This document shows positions 24,546 to 34,235 of a stretch of DNA of 64,000 nucleotides, piece by piece (position 1 is the first letter of the stretch; every line of letters begins with the position of its first letter). Below the pieces are notes generated by a model. It searched no databases. It saw only the letters and a list, made by a program, of their open reading frames with translations, and was not told the DNA's origin. Source of the stretch: Temnopleurus reevesii (Eukaryota; Echinodermata; Echinoidea; Temnopleuroida; Temnopleuridae). The stretch is from the NCBI GenBank assembly GCA_036244855.1, contig BQKZ01000586.1, positions 16,387 through 80,386 of the forward strand, written 5' to 3'. A program made the translations under genes and the position numbers.

Positions 24546-24938
24546 AAGTCTGCAGGCACAGACTATTAGCTTACACTTCTGCAAAACTTGTGCAGTGCAT
24601 CATATAACACTAATTGGGTGTTGTTCAAAATCAACTGCAAATCAGCTGCAATAATTAACTTCACAAATTGTACTGCGCATTTTCATTTGCGCACGGTATG
24701 ATGCGCATTTAACAAGACGCGCATCAAATAATGATTTTGATTGGCACATGCCGATCAACTGCAACTTGGGATCAATTGCAACTTTTGAGCAACACCCCCA
24801 TAAGTCTGCAAGCAAATACTGCATTACTTCAAGGGAGTCATGAACTAGTGAAGTAGCTTCTAAATGCAGACTCTTGATATTACACTGTGCACATTGCGTA
24901 AAAGTAAACCGAAGCAAAGAGTATGTACCTGCAGACTA
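24546..24938. mobile_element. family D Mutator-like MITE, copy 1 (interrupted)
   Basis: Left terminus AAGTCTGCAGGCACAGACT; right terminus, read inward, TAGTCTGCAGGTACATACTC, followed by TTTGCTTCGG. These match the family D ends at 24990 and 39433. It is split by a family A element at 24614-24800. Without the insert it would be about 200 bp. A 9-bp target duplication is only approximate (AATGTAGGC against AGTGTAAGC). Confidence 0.65.
24614..24800. mobile_element. family A Harbinger-like MITE, copy 3
   Basis: 187 bp with inverted ends TTGGGTGTTGTTCAAAA and TTTTGAGCAACACCCCC. TAA lies on both sides (24611-24613 and 24801-24803). It contains GCGCATTTTCATTTGCGCAC. It sits inside family D copy 1, so it inserted later. 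Confidence 0.85.
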
Positions 24939-24989
24939 TAGTGTAAGCAATAGTGACAAGCAAAGTTTTTTGCCAGGGCTGTACTGTAT

Positions 24990-25160
24990 TAGTTTGCAAG
25001 CACATACCCTAGACTTTCGGTGTGTGCATGCGCAGATCATGCATATTGTGTGACTACATCACACACATACATCATCTAGCATGCAGACGCACAATGCATA
25101 CCCTGTATCACTCTCTGTGTGTGGGCAAAACGAAACCCAAGGGTCTGTTCTGGCAGACTA
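24990..25160. mobile_element. family D Mutator-like MITE, copy 2
   Basis: 171 bp. Left end TAGTTTGCAAGCACATACCC; right end, read inward, TAGTCTGCCAGAACAGACCC. It is flanked by perfect 9-bp direct repeats GTACTGTAT at 24981-24989 and 25161-25169. The interior includes TGTGTGACTACATCACACAC, itself a palindrome. A 9-bp target duplication with long inverted ends is typical of Mutator-like elements. No transposase is encoded. Confidence 0.9.
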
Positions 25161-25190
25161 GTACTGTATAAAGTACAACCCAAAATAAAA

Positions 25191-25208
25191 TTTGGGGGGG
25201 GGGGGGGT
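25191..25208. repeat. poly-G tract
   Basis: G homopolymer after AAAATTT. Possible error-prone region of the assembly. Confidence 0.8.
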
Positions 25209-25303
25209 TGCACGATCAGAGGAAGATGGCGCTTTGGTGGAAATGATCATAAATGAGAGTGAGACAGATAGATGAAAACAGATATGTCAAAAGGCATGTG
25301 AAA

Positions 25304-25460
25304 TTGTATTTTATTTTATTTATTTTATTTCCATTTCAAAAACATACAATATAACAAAAAATAAGTGTACACAATATCGAGCAAACATAAATTGAAACAA
25401 AATTACAAAGAAAAATAGCATACAGATATTTACAGGATAATTGTTAACAAAATAGATGTT
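25304..25460 (-). mobile_element. probable LINE 3' end fragment
   Basis: Read on the minus strand, the block ends in TTTTTGAAATGGAAATAAA followed by (ATAAA)-type repeats, after ATATTGTATG. This is the usual look of a non-LTR retrotransposon 3' UTR and tail in animals. No reverse transcriptase frame remains. The left (5') limit is uncertain and could extend further. Confidence 0.4.
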
Positions 25461-26142
25461 GAAATAATGAATAAGAAGGAGGGAGAAAGAAAATGGAATA
25501 CTCTGAATATGATAGGTCGAAACAATCTTAGCTTTCGTCCATGGAGTATGTCTGTGATTAGTCCTTGGGAATCAGTTCAAAGAGAAAGAGGTAAGGAGAG
25601 AGAACAAAAACAGTACAATATATTTGTCTATAATTGAAGGAAATTGAAATAAACACAAAATGACAAGCAATGACAAATGTTTATCATACAATTCCCTCTT
25701 GAATTTTGACTCTACATTGACCATAACACAGGCCAGGGTGAAAACTTGCAGTTTCAGGTCAAAAAGTGTGATTTAATCATTCCAGCTGTTTGACAACAAA
25801 AGCAATATATTTTTCAGGTATAGTTATGATTTTGCAGACAAATTTTGACAAATGTAAATCGTATTTGCCTGGTGTAAAGTTTAAGTTTTTGTAATGTTCA
25901 AGATAAAAGGCCAACTTCGCCAACTTCTGATATTGCTCAAAAATTGAGACTTACACTATTTAAAAAAATAAGCATTTTGAATGTTAACATTTTATTGATT
26001 AAATTAATTTTGAATATCTCAAGTTCTGGAGTTTAAACGAAATTAGATACCAAACTCTGCTATCCAAATAAGCACCAACGTGATAAATTATTTATCATCT
26101 ATTTTTCTTTTTACTCCTTTGAATTAAAGACAAAAATTTAGA
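25461..26142. other. intergenic, possibly more LINE UTR
   Basis: No open frame or family recognised. It could be the upstream part of the retrotransposon UTR. Confidence 0.4.
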
Positions 26143-26510
26143 GGTATGGTTCAGTTCTGGGAGAAGTGGTGATTTAAATTTCAATTGCTTTGTGAACTGC
26201 AGTAAAACTATTCACATTATACATTTTTTTAATAAAATCAACCTAGACATGGCTTATCTGTCGCAAAACAAAAATAATGTTGTGTGCTGTCACTTTCATC
26301 AGCATGCCACCTCTCATGCAAAATGAATGAGAATTCAGATTGGTCACAAATCAAGCAGAAACGCCATTCGCCTAGTACAAACTCTGCTGGTGATCCATAG
26401 GATTGACCATTTATTGACTGTTCGGGTGACATTTTAACTAAAATATGCCAGAATGCATGTGAAAGTCATCCTACTTTTGTAAAGATTTGTATTTCTGCAT
26501 GTAAACCAAT
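26143..26510. repeat. dispersed repeat, copy 2 (pair with 20760)
   Basis: Ordered blocks GGTTCAGTTCTGGGAGAAG, GAACTGCAGTAAAACTAT, GGCTTATCTGTCGCAAAAC and ATTGACTGTTCGGG correspond to the copy at 20760-21140. Non-coding. Confidence 0.6.
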
Positions 26511-26899
26511 AACCAATATGTGAAAATGTCAGTTCGTTTCACATTAAATCCTTCATCCTCACTGATCTCTACCTTTAATTTCAGACGAACATTTCATGTC
26601 CTTACACACCAAACTTTACCTAAAAGATGATAGGAAAACACAAAACAATAGTGAAATCCTTACAATTGTCAAATTGAATGTCATCAAAATTTACTTTCTA
26701 ATCTAGTTTACTCTGTATGTCACATTTAGTTAAATGACACAAACCTTCAAGCAATATTTGACACAAACATACTCTTGCAAATAATTTGATGTAACATGAT
26801 TTTCTCACAGTGTTTATGAAAGAGAATACCTTTGGGAAACAACAAGTGCTAAAGGGTTATTTGAGTGAAAAGTGTTGACATTGTCTGGTATGAAGAGAC

Positions 26900-27030
26900 T
26901 TGCTGTGCTCTGATTGGCTCCCTGCCAGCTAGAGTGCAGAGCTTAGTGAGCTCAGCAGGGATTCTGATTGGCTGTTATTAGTCCTACTCAGGGATAAGCT
27001 TTTAGCTCCCAGCCAATCATAAACTTTGTG
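26900..27030. promoter_or_regulatory. cluster of CCAAT motifs
   Basis: CTGATTGGCT occurs twice on the plus strand (near 26910 and 26967) and CAGCCAATCA once in the reverse sense (near 27010), within about 110 bp. Reverse-oriented CCAAT boxes spaced about 50 bp apart can mark promoters. No TATA box or gene start is evident. Confidence 0.3.
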
Positions 27031-28460
27031 TAGTATGTAAACACAGACCCTGTTTTAGCCATTTTTGGCGCATACCATTACAACTTGTAGTGGAAAGTTT
27101 AAAGAATGCTCCAAATTGGTTGTATCTAGAGGTCTTTATATAATAATGTGGCTTGAGTTATGCTTAAAATTAGCTATGAAGGAAGAAGTTTAATTTTATT
27201 TCAATTCTTGGCAATATTAGTCAATGCCTTTAGAAGGAAAGGGATGCATACATTCATTGTGTCTCGCCTCTTGCACTTGGTTTTAACATATTGTAGTGGG
27301 AAGGGTATTTGCACTCCTGAATTTTGTACAATCAATATACAATTTCTTTTACATTACATCTAAATCAAGGAATATTTTCAGAAAAGGAACTATTTTCAAT
27401 GTATTTCAAAAGAACAACAATCATGTATGACTCAGCACATTGATACATGATTCACCTCTAGCTCATATTAATCCCCCACTTCAGCCGGATTAGCAAGCAA
27501 TTAGTTTTCAATTTGCTATGTCTGGGGTAACATTCGGGCCACCTTCAGAATGGACCAGTTACTCTATCCTGCATCAGAGTTTGCTAAATACATGTACATC
27601 GTATTCACATTTGATGATTTACAGTGGGCTAATGCAAGCTCTTATTGCTAATATGAAAACATATATATTCACTCTTGTCATGATCCAGAAGAAAGTTTGG
27701 AATAGAAAGGGAAATCTTGTTCACATGTCCGCTCTTTAATCGGCCAATCAAAGCAAGGCTTCACAAGAATAAACATGAAGCATTTTGACCAATCATGTGA
27801 CAAATTCTCACTGTGAAATTTGTGTATTTTGAAGAGATTATCCTTGTAACATTATGTTTGGTGTTTGAAGGAAAATGCCTGATTGCAATGGTCATCAAAT
27901 TTTGAAAGTTTAGATTGCAGTTGCTAAATTATATATGGCTCTTATTCAAAGGGCGAGAAATTTAGATATTTATCTCTTCAAATTGCAAGCTCTGTAGAAC
28001 AAACTTTTGAAAAATATAAAATGAGAAAATACTTTTCTGATTCTTGAAAATATAATGTGTTTTGATCTCATTTGTGCTGCTTATACCACGTAAAGATTAA
28101 TCTTCATATGTCTCTCACCCTTACACAACAAAGCTGACATAATCTTGGGTGAGGAAAGGTCAATTTACAATGGAGATAATCCGCCAACTATTGCAGCAAA
28201 AGTAATTTGTCTTTATTTGTTGTATACCCTCTTACTTTTGTAAAATTTGAATTCTATTACACTATAAGTCTCAAAGTTATTTACTTATATTTTGTATAAA
28301 AAGTATCTAGCTGTAGATCAGTTAGATCTCTTGCTGAGTGACATTTGATAACTCTGAAATATTGATTGTTCATTTGTAAGTTAAAATATATGATTTTTAT
28401 TTATTCATCTTTTTTTTCTTCTTTTTTTCTTTTTTAGTATGGATGAAGTCATCGTTTGTG
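27031..28460. other. intergenic, no gene recognised
   Basis: Further isolated CCAAT motifs at about 27742 and 27789. The open frames at 27160-27363 and 27518-27739 have no recognisable domains. Confidence 0.5.
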
Positions 28461-28463
28461 ATA

Positions 28464-28876
28464 CAGTCAAACCTGTCTATATTGACTACTAAAGGGAAAC
28501 AGAAAAACCTATAGACAGGTTCTATTGCACATATTTTGGTTTGGAGGGGACCAGTTAGGGTGATCACTGTAGGCATGTGGCTGCTGTAGACAGGTCACAG
28601 CTAAAAGGCAGACTCGCACCTTTGTGTTTTTAGCCTGCGTTGGCCTAGCGTATTTGAAAAATTAAAAATGCTCCCTTGACCTACAAAGATGCCGATCATA
28701 CAGTCGACTGACGTTGGGCGTACTCTTGTTGAGCGCAAGCCGATCATGTCAATCCAACGTCTGATTAGTGTATATGGTGCGCTCGGGGAGCGTTTTTGTT
28801 TTCAAAAATGCTGGGACGATGCAGGCTGAATATACAAAGGTGCACGTGAGTCGGTCACTAAGACAGGTTTTGACTG
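28464..28876. mobile_element. family F pogo-like element, interrupted
   Basis: Ends CAGTCAAACCTGTCTATAT and, inverted, AAGACAGGTTTTGACTG, with TA on both sides (28462-28463 and 28877-28878). The internal CTATAGACAGGT and CTGTAGACAGGTCAC repeat the terminal motif. A second TIR element occupies about 28611-28852. Without it the element would be about 165 bp. CAGTCAAACCTG-type ends with TA targets resemble pogo/Tigger. Confidence 0.8.
28611..28852. mobile_element. family G TIR element nested in family F
   Basis: Left arm GACTCGCACCTTTGTG, then AGCCTGCGTTGGCC and ATTTGAAAAATTAAAAATGC. Right arm, read inward, GACTCACGTGCACCTTTG, then AGCCTGCATCGTCCCAGC and ATTTTTGAAAAC. Arms of about 60 bp are imperfectly complementary. 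GGTCAC flanks the insert at 28593-28598 and 28853-28858, although about 12 extra bases lie inside the left flank. CpG-rich centre, non-coding. Confidence 0.7.
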
Positions 28877-28965
28877 TATTAGCTTTATAATAAAGATTCA
28901 TTCACTGTACTTATTCATTGGTTAATTTTCAAACGTTGATAGACTTCTAAGAAGTGGTCCAGGGA

Positions 28966-29265
28966 GTAATAATAATAATAATAATGAACGGCTTTTATAT
29001 AGCGCTTATCAACTCTAAGAATTCTCTAAGCGCTCTACAATTGCAGCATTATTACCCTGGCTTTAGCCCGGCAGCCACTTCATTAGCGCACTTGGCGTTT
29101 CAAGGAATAAATATTCCTACCAGGTACCCATTCACCTCACCTGGGTTGAGTGCAGCACAATGTGGATGAATTTCTTGCTGAAGGAAAATAACGCCATGGA
29201 AGGGACTCGAACCTACGACCCTCTGGTTGAAAGGCGAGAGTAATGACAACTGCACCACGGCGCCT
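28966..29265 (-). mobile_element. tRNA-derived SINE, copy 1
   Basis: On the minus strand it begins GCGCCGTGGTGCAGTTGTCA (A-box-like) and carries GGTTCGAGTCCC (B box, near 29202-29213) about 45 bp later. It then has a body with AGCAAGAAATTCATCCACAT and GAGCGCTTAGAGAA and ends in an (ATT)n tail at 28966-28984. This is the standard layout of a tRNA-derived SINE. The promoter boxes look intact. The apparent frames inside it are not genes. Confidence 0.88.
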
Positions 29266-29269
29266 CCAC

Positions 29270-29740
29270 TGGTAATGGTTTGATGCTCCTGATTCGCAGC
29301 ATTCATTAAAGGTAAACAAGTAAATTGGTAGTAGTCAGGATGAAGACACTGCAGTAAAATGAGCTGACATATTGACGTAATACTTTACATATGTAAATGA
29401 ATTGCTACAAAAATTAGGAAAAGATTCTCACCCCTATTCCAACATATTTCAGTTGAAAAGTCACAACCAAAGGCCAACCCAGCCTTCTTGAGCATAGAAA
29501 CACATAGGGAAGTTCTTAACCCATTTAGGACAGAAATTATTTTACAACATATTCAATCACTATTCCTTTTTCCTAAATTTGCAACACCAAATTTTTTTAT
29601 TCTCTTTTTTTTAGAACATTCCTATTAAATGTATTGAATCTTCTTCGTCAAAAATGCATGTCAAAAAGTGTAAAGTTGCCAATTTGTATGAAAAATAATG
29701 ATTTTCAAATGATGTCTCTGTTGTCAATTTATGTATTCAT
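29270..29740. other. intergenic, no gene recognised
   Basis: AT-rich sequence between the SINE and the receptor gene 3' flank. Nothing identified. Confidence 0.5.
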
Positions 29741-29746
29741 AACCAT

Positions 29747-29752
29747 TTTATT
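29747..29752 (-). terminator. candidate polyadenylation signal for the receptor gene
   Basis: AATAAA on the minus strand, about 270 bp beyond the stop codon of the gene at 30024-33350. Another AATAAA follows at about 29597-29602. Which is used, if either, cannot be told from sequence. Confidence 0.4.
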
Positions 29753-30023
29753 TGATATTTTCATCAGAAGAATTATCTGCGTCCATGACAAATGGTGACG
29801 GGGTATAAATGGTCAAATTAAGTATAGATTTTTTTCTCTTTCTACTCATAGATCTGGTACATTCTTTAGAGCACTACATAAAAAGTTATTGAAAGGTTAA
29901 CCTGTGAGTACGTTCAGTGCAAACTCAACAAATAAAGCATCAATTAAACATCTCCTATTTCTGGTGCAGGGTGCGCATATCTTAAAACAATATGTATATA
30001 GGCCTTAAAACATAAACCTATTG

Positions 30024-33000
30024 TTATTCACTGATGGTCTGGATAGTAAAGCTCCTTGTTGGTTTCCTCGGACCAATAATTACAATGATAACTTTTACCG
30101 TCAGCAGCAAAAGAACCATACAGACAGATATCAAAATACATAAAATTCTTGTTGCTGAAGAAGATTTGCTCTTCAATTCCTTTCTATAACTTCCACATGA
30201 AAGCGTTTCTTTCCATTCGATGGTTAACACGGGAAAGCTTTTAATCTGGTTTGGTTTTTGGATTGGATTGTTTTCTTGTCGTTTCTCTACGAGTATGTTT
30301 GCAGTGAACTGTGTTTGTCCTGCTCCATTTCCACTGCGACAGGTATACGCTCCTCCGTGCCTTTCGCTTATGACCTTGAGTACGAGTGTATTGTCGGGCA
30401 GAATCGAAACGTCGTTTGGTAGTGTGATCCCTGTAGGACTACCGCGGGGATCTACAAGGGGGCGCTGTGTTGTTGAAGGTATGAATGACCAGTGGATAAT
30501 GAGTGAGAGATTTGGATTAATGATTGGACAAGGTATCTCAACAGCTGTGTCGCCAAGAAACGTCAGTAGTGTTTGGTGTGCTGGGGAACAAAGTTGTGGC
30601 CGACACGTGAGATTATCAGCTTCTATCAGATTGGTCAAACTAGAGTTTAGATAGTTGGAAGGGCTTCTACATATCATATGATCATTTGTGTCAGGATTGA
30701 GAGCCGTAGAAGTCTTGACCAGGTCGCAATCGCATGACCAGTGGTTACTTCGAAGGTTCATTGTTAGGTGTTTTACAGAGAACGCCAAAGAAACTGAGTC
30801 GAGGTTTGTAAGAAGGTTGCCTTCAAGGACTAGCATTAAAAGATATTTTTGGTTTTCTAGAGCCCCAAGCTCGAAGGATACAATACGATTGTAACTAAGG
30901 TCCAGTTCAATAATCTGCTGATGCAGCTCAAATGAATCCACTCCAACAATAGTTATCATGTTGCGTGAAAGATCCAAGTCATATGTATTATTCATGCTTG
31001 GCAAGCAGTGTTTGGGGATTAAGCTGAAGTGGTTTTTGGATAGATCAATGCGAATCACATTGTTTATGAGTAAGACCGGACAATCATCTCCGATTTCATT
31101 TGAAGCAAGTGAGATAATTCTTAGCCTCTGGAAGTCCAAAAAGGAGACCTGGGTGATTGTTTTGAGGAAGCGACTAATGGCCGAGTTGTTATGGAGAAAC
31201 AAATGCCGTACAGTTCGAATATGACGGAATACTTGGGTGGAGAAGTTTGAATACGGAAGATTTCCAAAATAGAGAATTTCCAGATTTTGTAATGTCATCA
31301 ATGGCTGGTCTGGACAGTGTATCAGAGGGTTGCCTGACAGCCGGAGAAATCGTAGTCTGTAGCAATTTGCAAACACTCCTGAAGGGAGAAACGTAATCCG
31401 ATTGCTTCCCAGATCCAAGTGATCAAGCATCAGCAATCCGTTGAAGGTTGAATCAGTAACAGTTTCAATGAGATTTTCTGACAAATCAAGACCTTTAATA
31501 GAAGACCCTGTTGAAAATGTATGGTTTGGTATGTGATATATTTGATTCTTCCTCACGTTCATCCATCTCACATCTGATGAAATTGAAAAATGTTTGAAAT
31601 CTCTGAGGTTGCTACTTATTGCAGAAATTTGCTTTCCTGCTATGAAACTGTTTTTCAAATCTGCTAGATTGGTGTAATCCATGTTGATTATCAGTGGCAA
31701 GGAAGATGATATAATCACCCGAGAGAGGCTATTACTTGCAAAGTGTAAGGTTTGAATATTGTTCCTTAAGACTAAGTTCAACTCTGTCAGTATATTATAA
31801 CTCAGATCAAGAAAAGAAAGAGCTGGATTTATCATGGTGACGTCTAGTTCACTGATGCGATTGTGACTTAAATGTAAACCATAAAGAGATGGTGACAGTT
31901 TCAAGAAACTCATGGTTGTTAGTACATTACAGCTGAGGTTCAGGAAATAAAGTCTAGTTAAGACGTTCAAGGTAGAAGGTTCTATTGTCCGGATGCTGTT
32001 TTGGGACAGGTCTAGATGCATGAGTGTGGGAACATTAGTTAGGTTTGGGAAAACAGATATCTTGTTGTTCCTTAGTTTGAGGATCGTTAGTTGAATAGAG
32101 TCCGCTAGCACATGCTCATCCCAATTTTCAATAAGGTTTCCGGAGAGCCACAACGATTTTAGGTTTGGGAGGTGTGTAAAGTTCTTGACACTTCTCAGCT
32201 GGTTTTTTATTAAATCTATGAATTCCAAAGAGTAGTGACTGTCATTTACAAACGTCACAGATTCAATGTGATTTGAACTAGCATAGAAGTGAACCAATCT
32301 TGGGAACTCACCTAGTTTAATACTCCGTAGATTATTGTTTTTAACATTAAGAACAGTTAGTTCCAGGATTTCCTTTGTTGTTTCTAATGCTAGCATTTTA
32401 TTTCCATGAAGTATTAGACTGGAGCCTATAACACCAAGGAAGTAGTCATATTCTAATCGCAAAATGTTATTACCCCTTAAATTAACAGTACGTATATTTG
32501 AACTGTTGGTAAACGCAGGCGAGCGAATGTATCTGATTCTGTTTTCCCAAAGAGAGATAGTCTTCACCAACAACATGTTTCGAAAGGAAGACACATCAAT
32601 AATTTTATTTCTCCCTAGGTTGATTTCCTCTAAAGATGGTAGTTGAAGGAATACGTCTTCTGAGATATCTCTTATCTCGTTGGCAGAAGCAGAAAGGGTC
32701 TTTAAATTCCTCATCGCTTGAAAGTTGCTCAGGTATCCAACATTGTTTTCATTAATGTTGAGATAGTCAATTACTTCCGGGTGAGCAAATACTGCATGAG
32801 ACAGGTCATTTATGTTGTTCCCTTGCAAATCAATCCTCCAGACTTTACATGGTATTACGGGCAAGTTACTGAGTTTGTTGTAGGCTAATTTTATCATGAG
32901 CGAGTGATCTTTAGACGTGCTTGAAACAAAAAGCCCCGGCCACTCCTCAAAATGATTATGGTCTAATTTGATGTAGACCATGTTGGGTAATGAACCGAGA

Positions 33001-33350
33001 TGAGGAACGCTCCTCAGATGATTCACGTTGAGGTTGAGTTGCGTAAGATCCGTCATGTTCATAAAAGCATGTTCCTCGATGTAGTGTATCTTGTTGAATT
33101 CGAGAGACAGATAGGCTATCGAAGAATGACAGATAAAAGATGTCCGATGTATACTTTGAATGTAGTTGCTTCTGAGTTGGACTGTTCCTGCGTAGCAAGG
33201 AATGTCGTCTGGAACCTTGTCAAGAGAGCACCAGCTGCAGTCTACTTTCAGGATGGCTGATTGCAACTTACACTCACAACATTCGGGACATTGCAAGGCC
33301 CCAATCACTCCAAACAATGAGACAATATAGATGAAAATATGAAGAGACAT
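30024..33350 (-). CDS. single-exon LRR-Ig transmembrane receptor
   Basis: An intact 1108-codon frame, TAA stop at 30024-30026, and by far the strongest gene here. The start ATG (33348-33350) has A at -3 and is followed by a good signal peptide (residues 1-18). Domains in order: cysteine-rich LRRNT (about 21-52), roughly 34 leucine-rich repeats of the LxxLxLxxN type (about 55-865, irregular at 548-592), LRRCT (868-916, C873, C875, C894, C916), an Ig domain (about 925-1020; C941, W954, Y1002, C1004), one membrane helix (about 1068-1092) and a 16-residue tail with no TIR or other signalling domain. It should sit at the cell surface and bind a ligand through the LRR solenoid. Signalling would need a partner. 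Intronless LRR receptors are expanded in sea urchins, where many act in immunity; an adhesion or neural role is equally open. The LRR number is large for LRR-Ig proteins. No neighbouring gene is visible. Ligand and role are unknown. Confidence 0.92.
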   Translation of the reverse strand: MSLHIFIYIVSLFGVIGALQCPECCECKLQSAILKVDCSWCSLDKVPDDIPCYAGTVQLRSNYIQSIHRTSFICHSSIAYLSLEFNKIHYIEEHAFMNMTDLTQLNLNVNHLRSVPHLGSLPNMVYIKLDHNHFEEWPGLFVSSTSKDHSLMIKLAYNKLSNLPVIPCKVWRIDLQGNNINDLSHAVFAHPEVIDYLNINENNVGYLSNFQAMRNLKTLSASANEIRDISEDVFLQLPSLEEINLGRNKIIDVSSFRNMLLVKTISLWENRIRYIRSPAFTNSSNIRTVNLRGNNILRLEYDYFLGVIGSSLILHGNKMLALETTKEILELTVLNVKNNNLRSIKLGEFPRLVHFYASSNHIESVTFVNDSHYSLEFIDLIKNQLRSVKNFTHLPNLKSLWLSGNLIENWDEHVLADSIQLTILKLRNNKISVFPNLTNVPTLMHLDLSQNSIRTIEPSTLNVLTRLYFLNLSCNVLTTMSFLKLSPSLYGLHLSHNRISELDVTMINPALSFLDLSYNILTELNLVLRNNIQTLHFASNSLSRVIISSSLPLIINMDYTNLADLKNSFIAGKQISAISSNLRDFKHFSISSDVRWMNVRKNQIYHIPNHTFSTGSSIKGLDLSENLIETVTDSTFNGLLMLDHLDLGSNRITFLPSGVFANCYRLRFLRLSGNPLIHCPDQPLMTLQNLEILYFGNLPYSNFSTQVFRHIRTVRHLFLHNNSAISRFLKTITQVSFLDFQRLRIISLASNEIGDDCPVLLINNVIRIDLSKNHFSLIPKHCLPSMNNTYDLDLSRNMITIVGVDSFELHQQIIELDLSYNRIVSFELGALENQKYLLMLVLEGNLLTNLDSVSLAFSVKHLTMNLRSNHWSCDCDLVKTSTALNPDTNDHMICRSPSNYLNSSLTNLIEADNLTCRPQLCSPAHQTLLTFLGDTAVEIPCPIINPNLSLIIHWSFIPSTTQRPLVDPRGSPTGITLPNDVSILPDNTLVLKVISERHGGAYTCRSGNGAGQTQFTANILVEKRQENNPIQKPNQIKSFPVLTIEWKETLSCGSYRKELKSKSSSATRILCILISVCMVLLLLTVKVIIVIIGPRKPTRSFTIQTISE

Positions 33351-33474
33351 TTTGCCAAATCAAGTATTCAAACTTCATCTGGAGTAATGCCAAAAAGAGA
33401 AAATGCACAAGTCTGTTAGTCTCTTCTTTTGTAGGGTTTCACTGACAGTGTTTCATATGGTTTCAGTGACGTGT

Positions 33475-33482
33475 TTTATATA
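33475..33482 (-). promoter_or_regulatory. candidate TATA box of the receptor gene
   Basis: TATATAAA on the minus strand about 125 bp upstream of the start codon. It would place transcription start near 33445-33450 and give a 5' leader of about 95 bases. The box lies in the tandem repeat unit that overlaps the start codon. In the next unit the matching stretch (TGTTTCATGTATTGATA on the plus strand) has lost it. Confidence 0.5.
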
Positions 33483-33950
33483 TTGACATGACAGATGAAA
33501 CTATGAAGATGAGCAAGATGATTTACTATACCTTCAAAAATCAAACCCCAGTTTATAGGAATTTCAATAAAATTCCAGGAGACCAAATGCAGGACTTGTT
33601 TTACGCAAATTAGTTACATAAATTTGCAAGTATTTATTAGTTTAGAATAAAATCATCTTCTTCTTTAAGAAATAGCTCAACTTCCAATACAACATTTACC
33701 TTTTTATTTTGGCCTCAGAGTGATATCACTAAATGAATTGGCCCTTGGTACTGTTTCATTATCCATACTTTTTTATATTTCCTGAAAACTTATATTATTC
33801 AATGTTTATGAAAATATGAAGATACATTTTTCCAAATCAAGTATTAAAACTCCACCAGGTTCAATGCAAATATAGAGAGAATGCACATAGATCTTTTGAT
33901 CTCTTTTTTTTTTTTTATATGGCTTCACTGTCGTGTTTCATGTATTGATA

Positions 33951-34235
33951 ATAATAGTACGGATTTATATATTGCCTTTCCTGTCAGTATGACTGCTCAA
34001 ACCATTTCCGATATTATTACCCAGTCACTGGATGGCAATTCGAGCCTAGCATCAAGGCAGCCAAACAGGCGCTCACATCATTAGACAATGTTCTGTTATC
34101 TCCTACCGGTCCCCAATCACTCCTGGGTAGAGTGCAGCTTTGTGGACAATTTTCTTGCTGAAGGAATTTAACACCATGGTTGGGACTTAATTGAACTGCG
34201 ACCCTCTAATTAAAAGGCGAGAGCCAGATCGACCC
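33951..34235 (-). mobile_element. tRNA-derived SINE, copy 2 (diverged)
   Basis: Same layout as the copy at 28966-29265: an AATAATAG tail at the left, body phrases TTTTCTTGCTGAAGGAA and CACCATGGTTGGGACTT, then AAAGGCGAGAGCC near the right end. The B box is mutated (GTTCAATTAAGTCCC). It lies within the repeated 5' region of the receptor gene. Confidence 0.75.

Noticed and set aside
29137..29319. tRNA gene in the 29.2-kb region
   Set aside because: A and B boxes are present but the sequence continues into a SINE body with an (ATT)n tail and does not close a full cloverleaf acceptor stem.
30220..33260. Open frames antisense or out of frame to the receptor gene (for example 144 codons at 30220-30654)
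   Set aside because: They overlap an intact gene with full domain structure on the other strand or frame and show no domain of their own.
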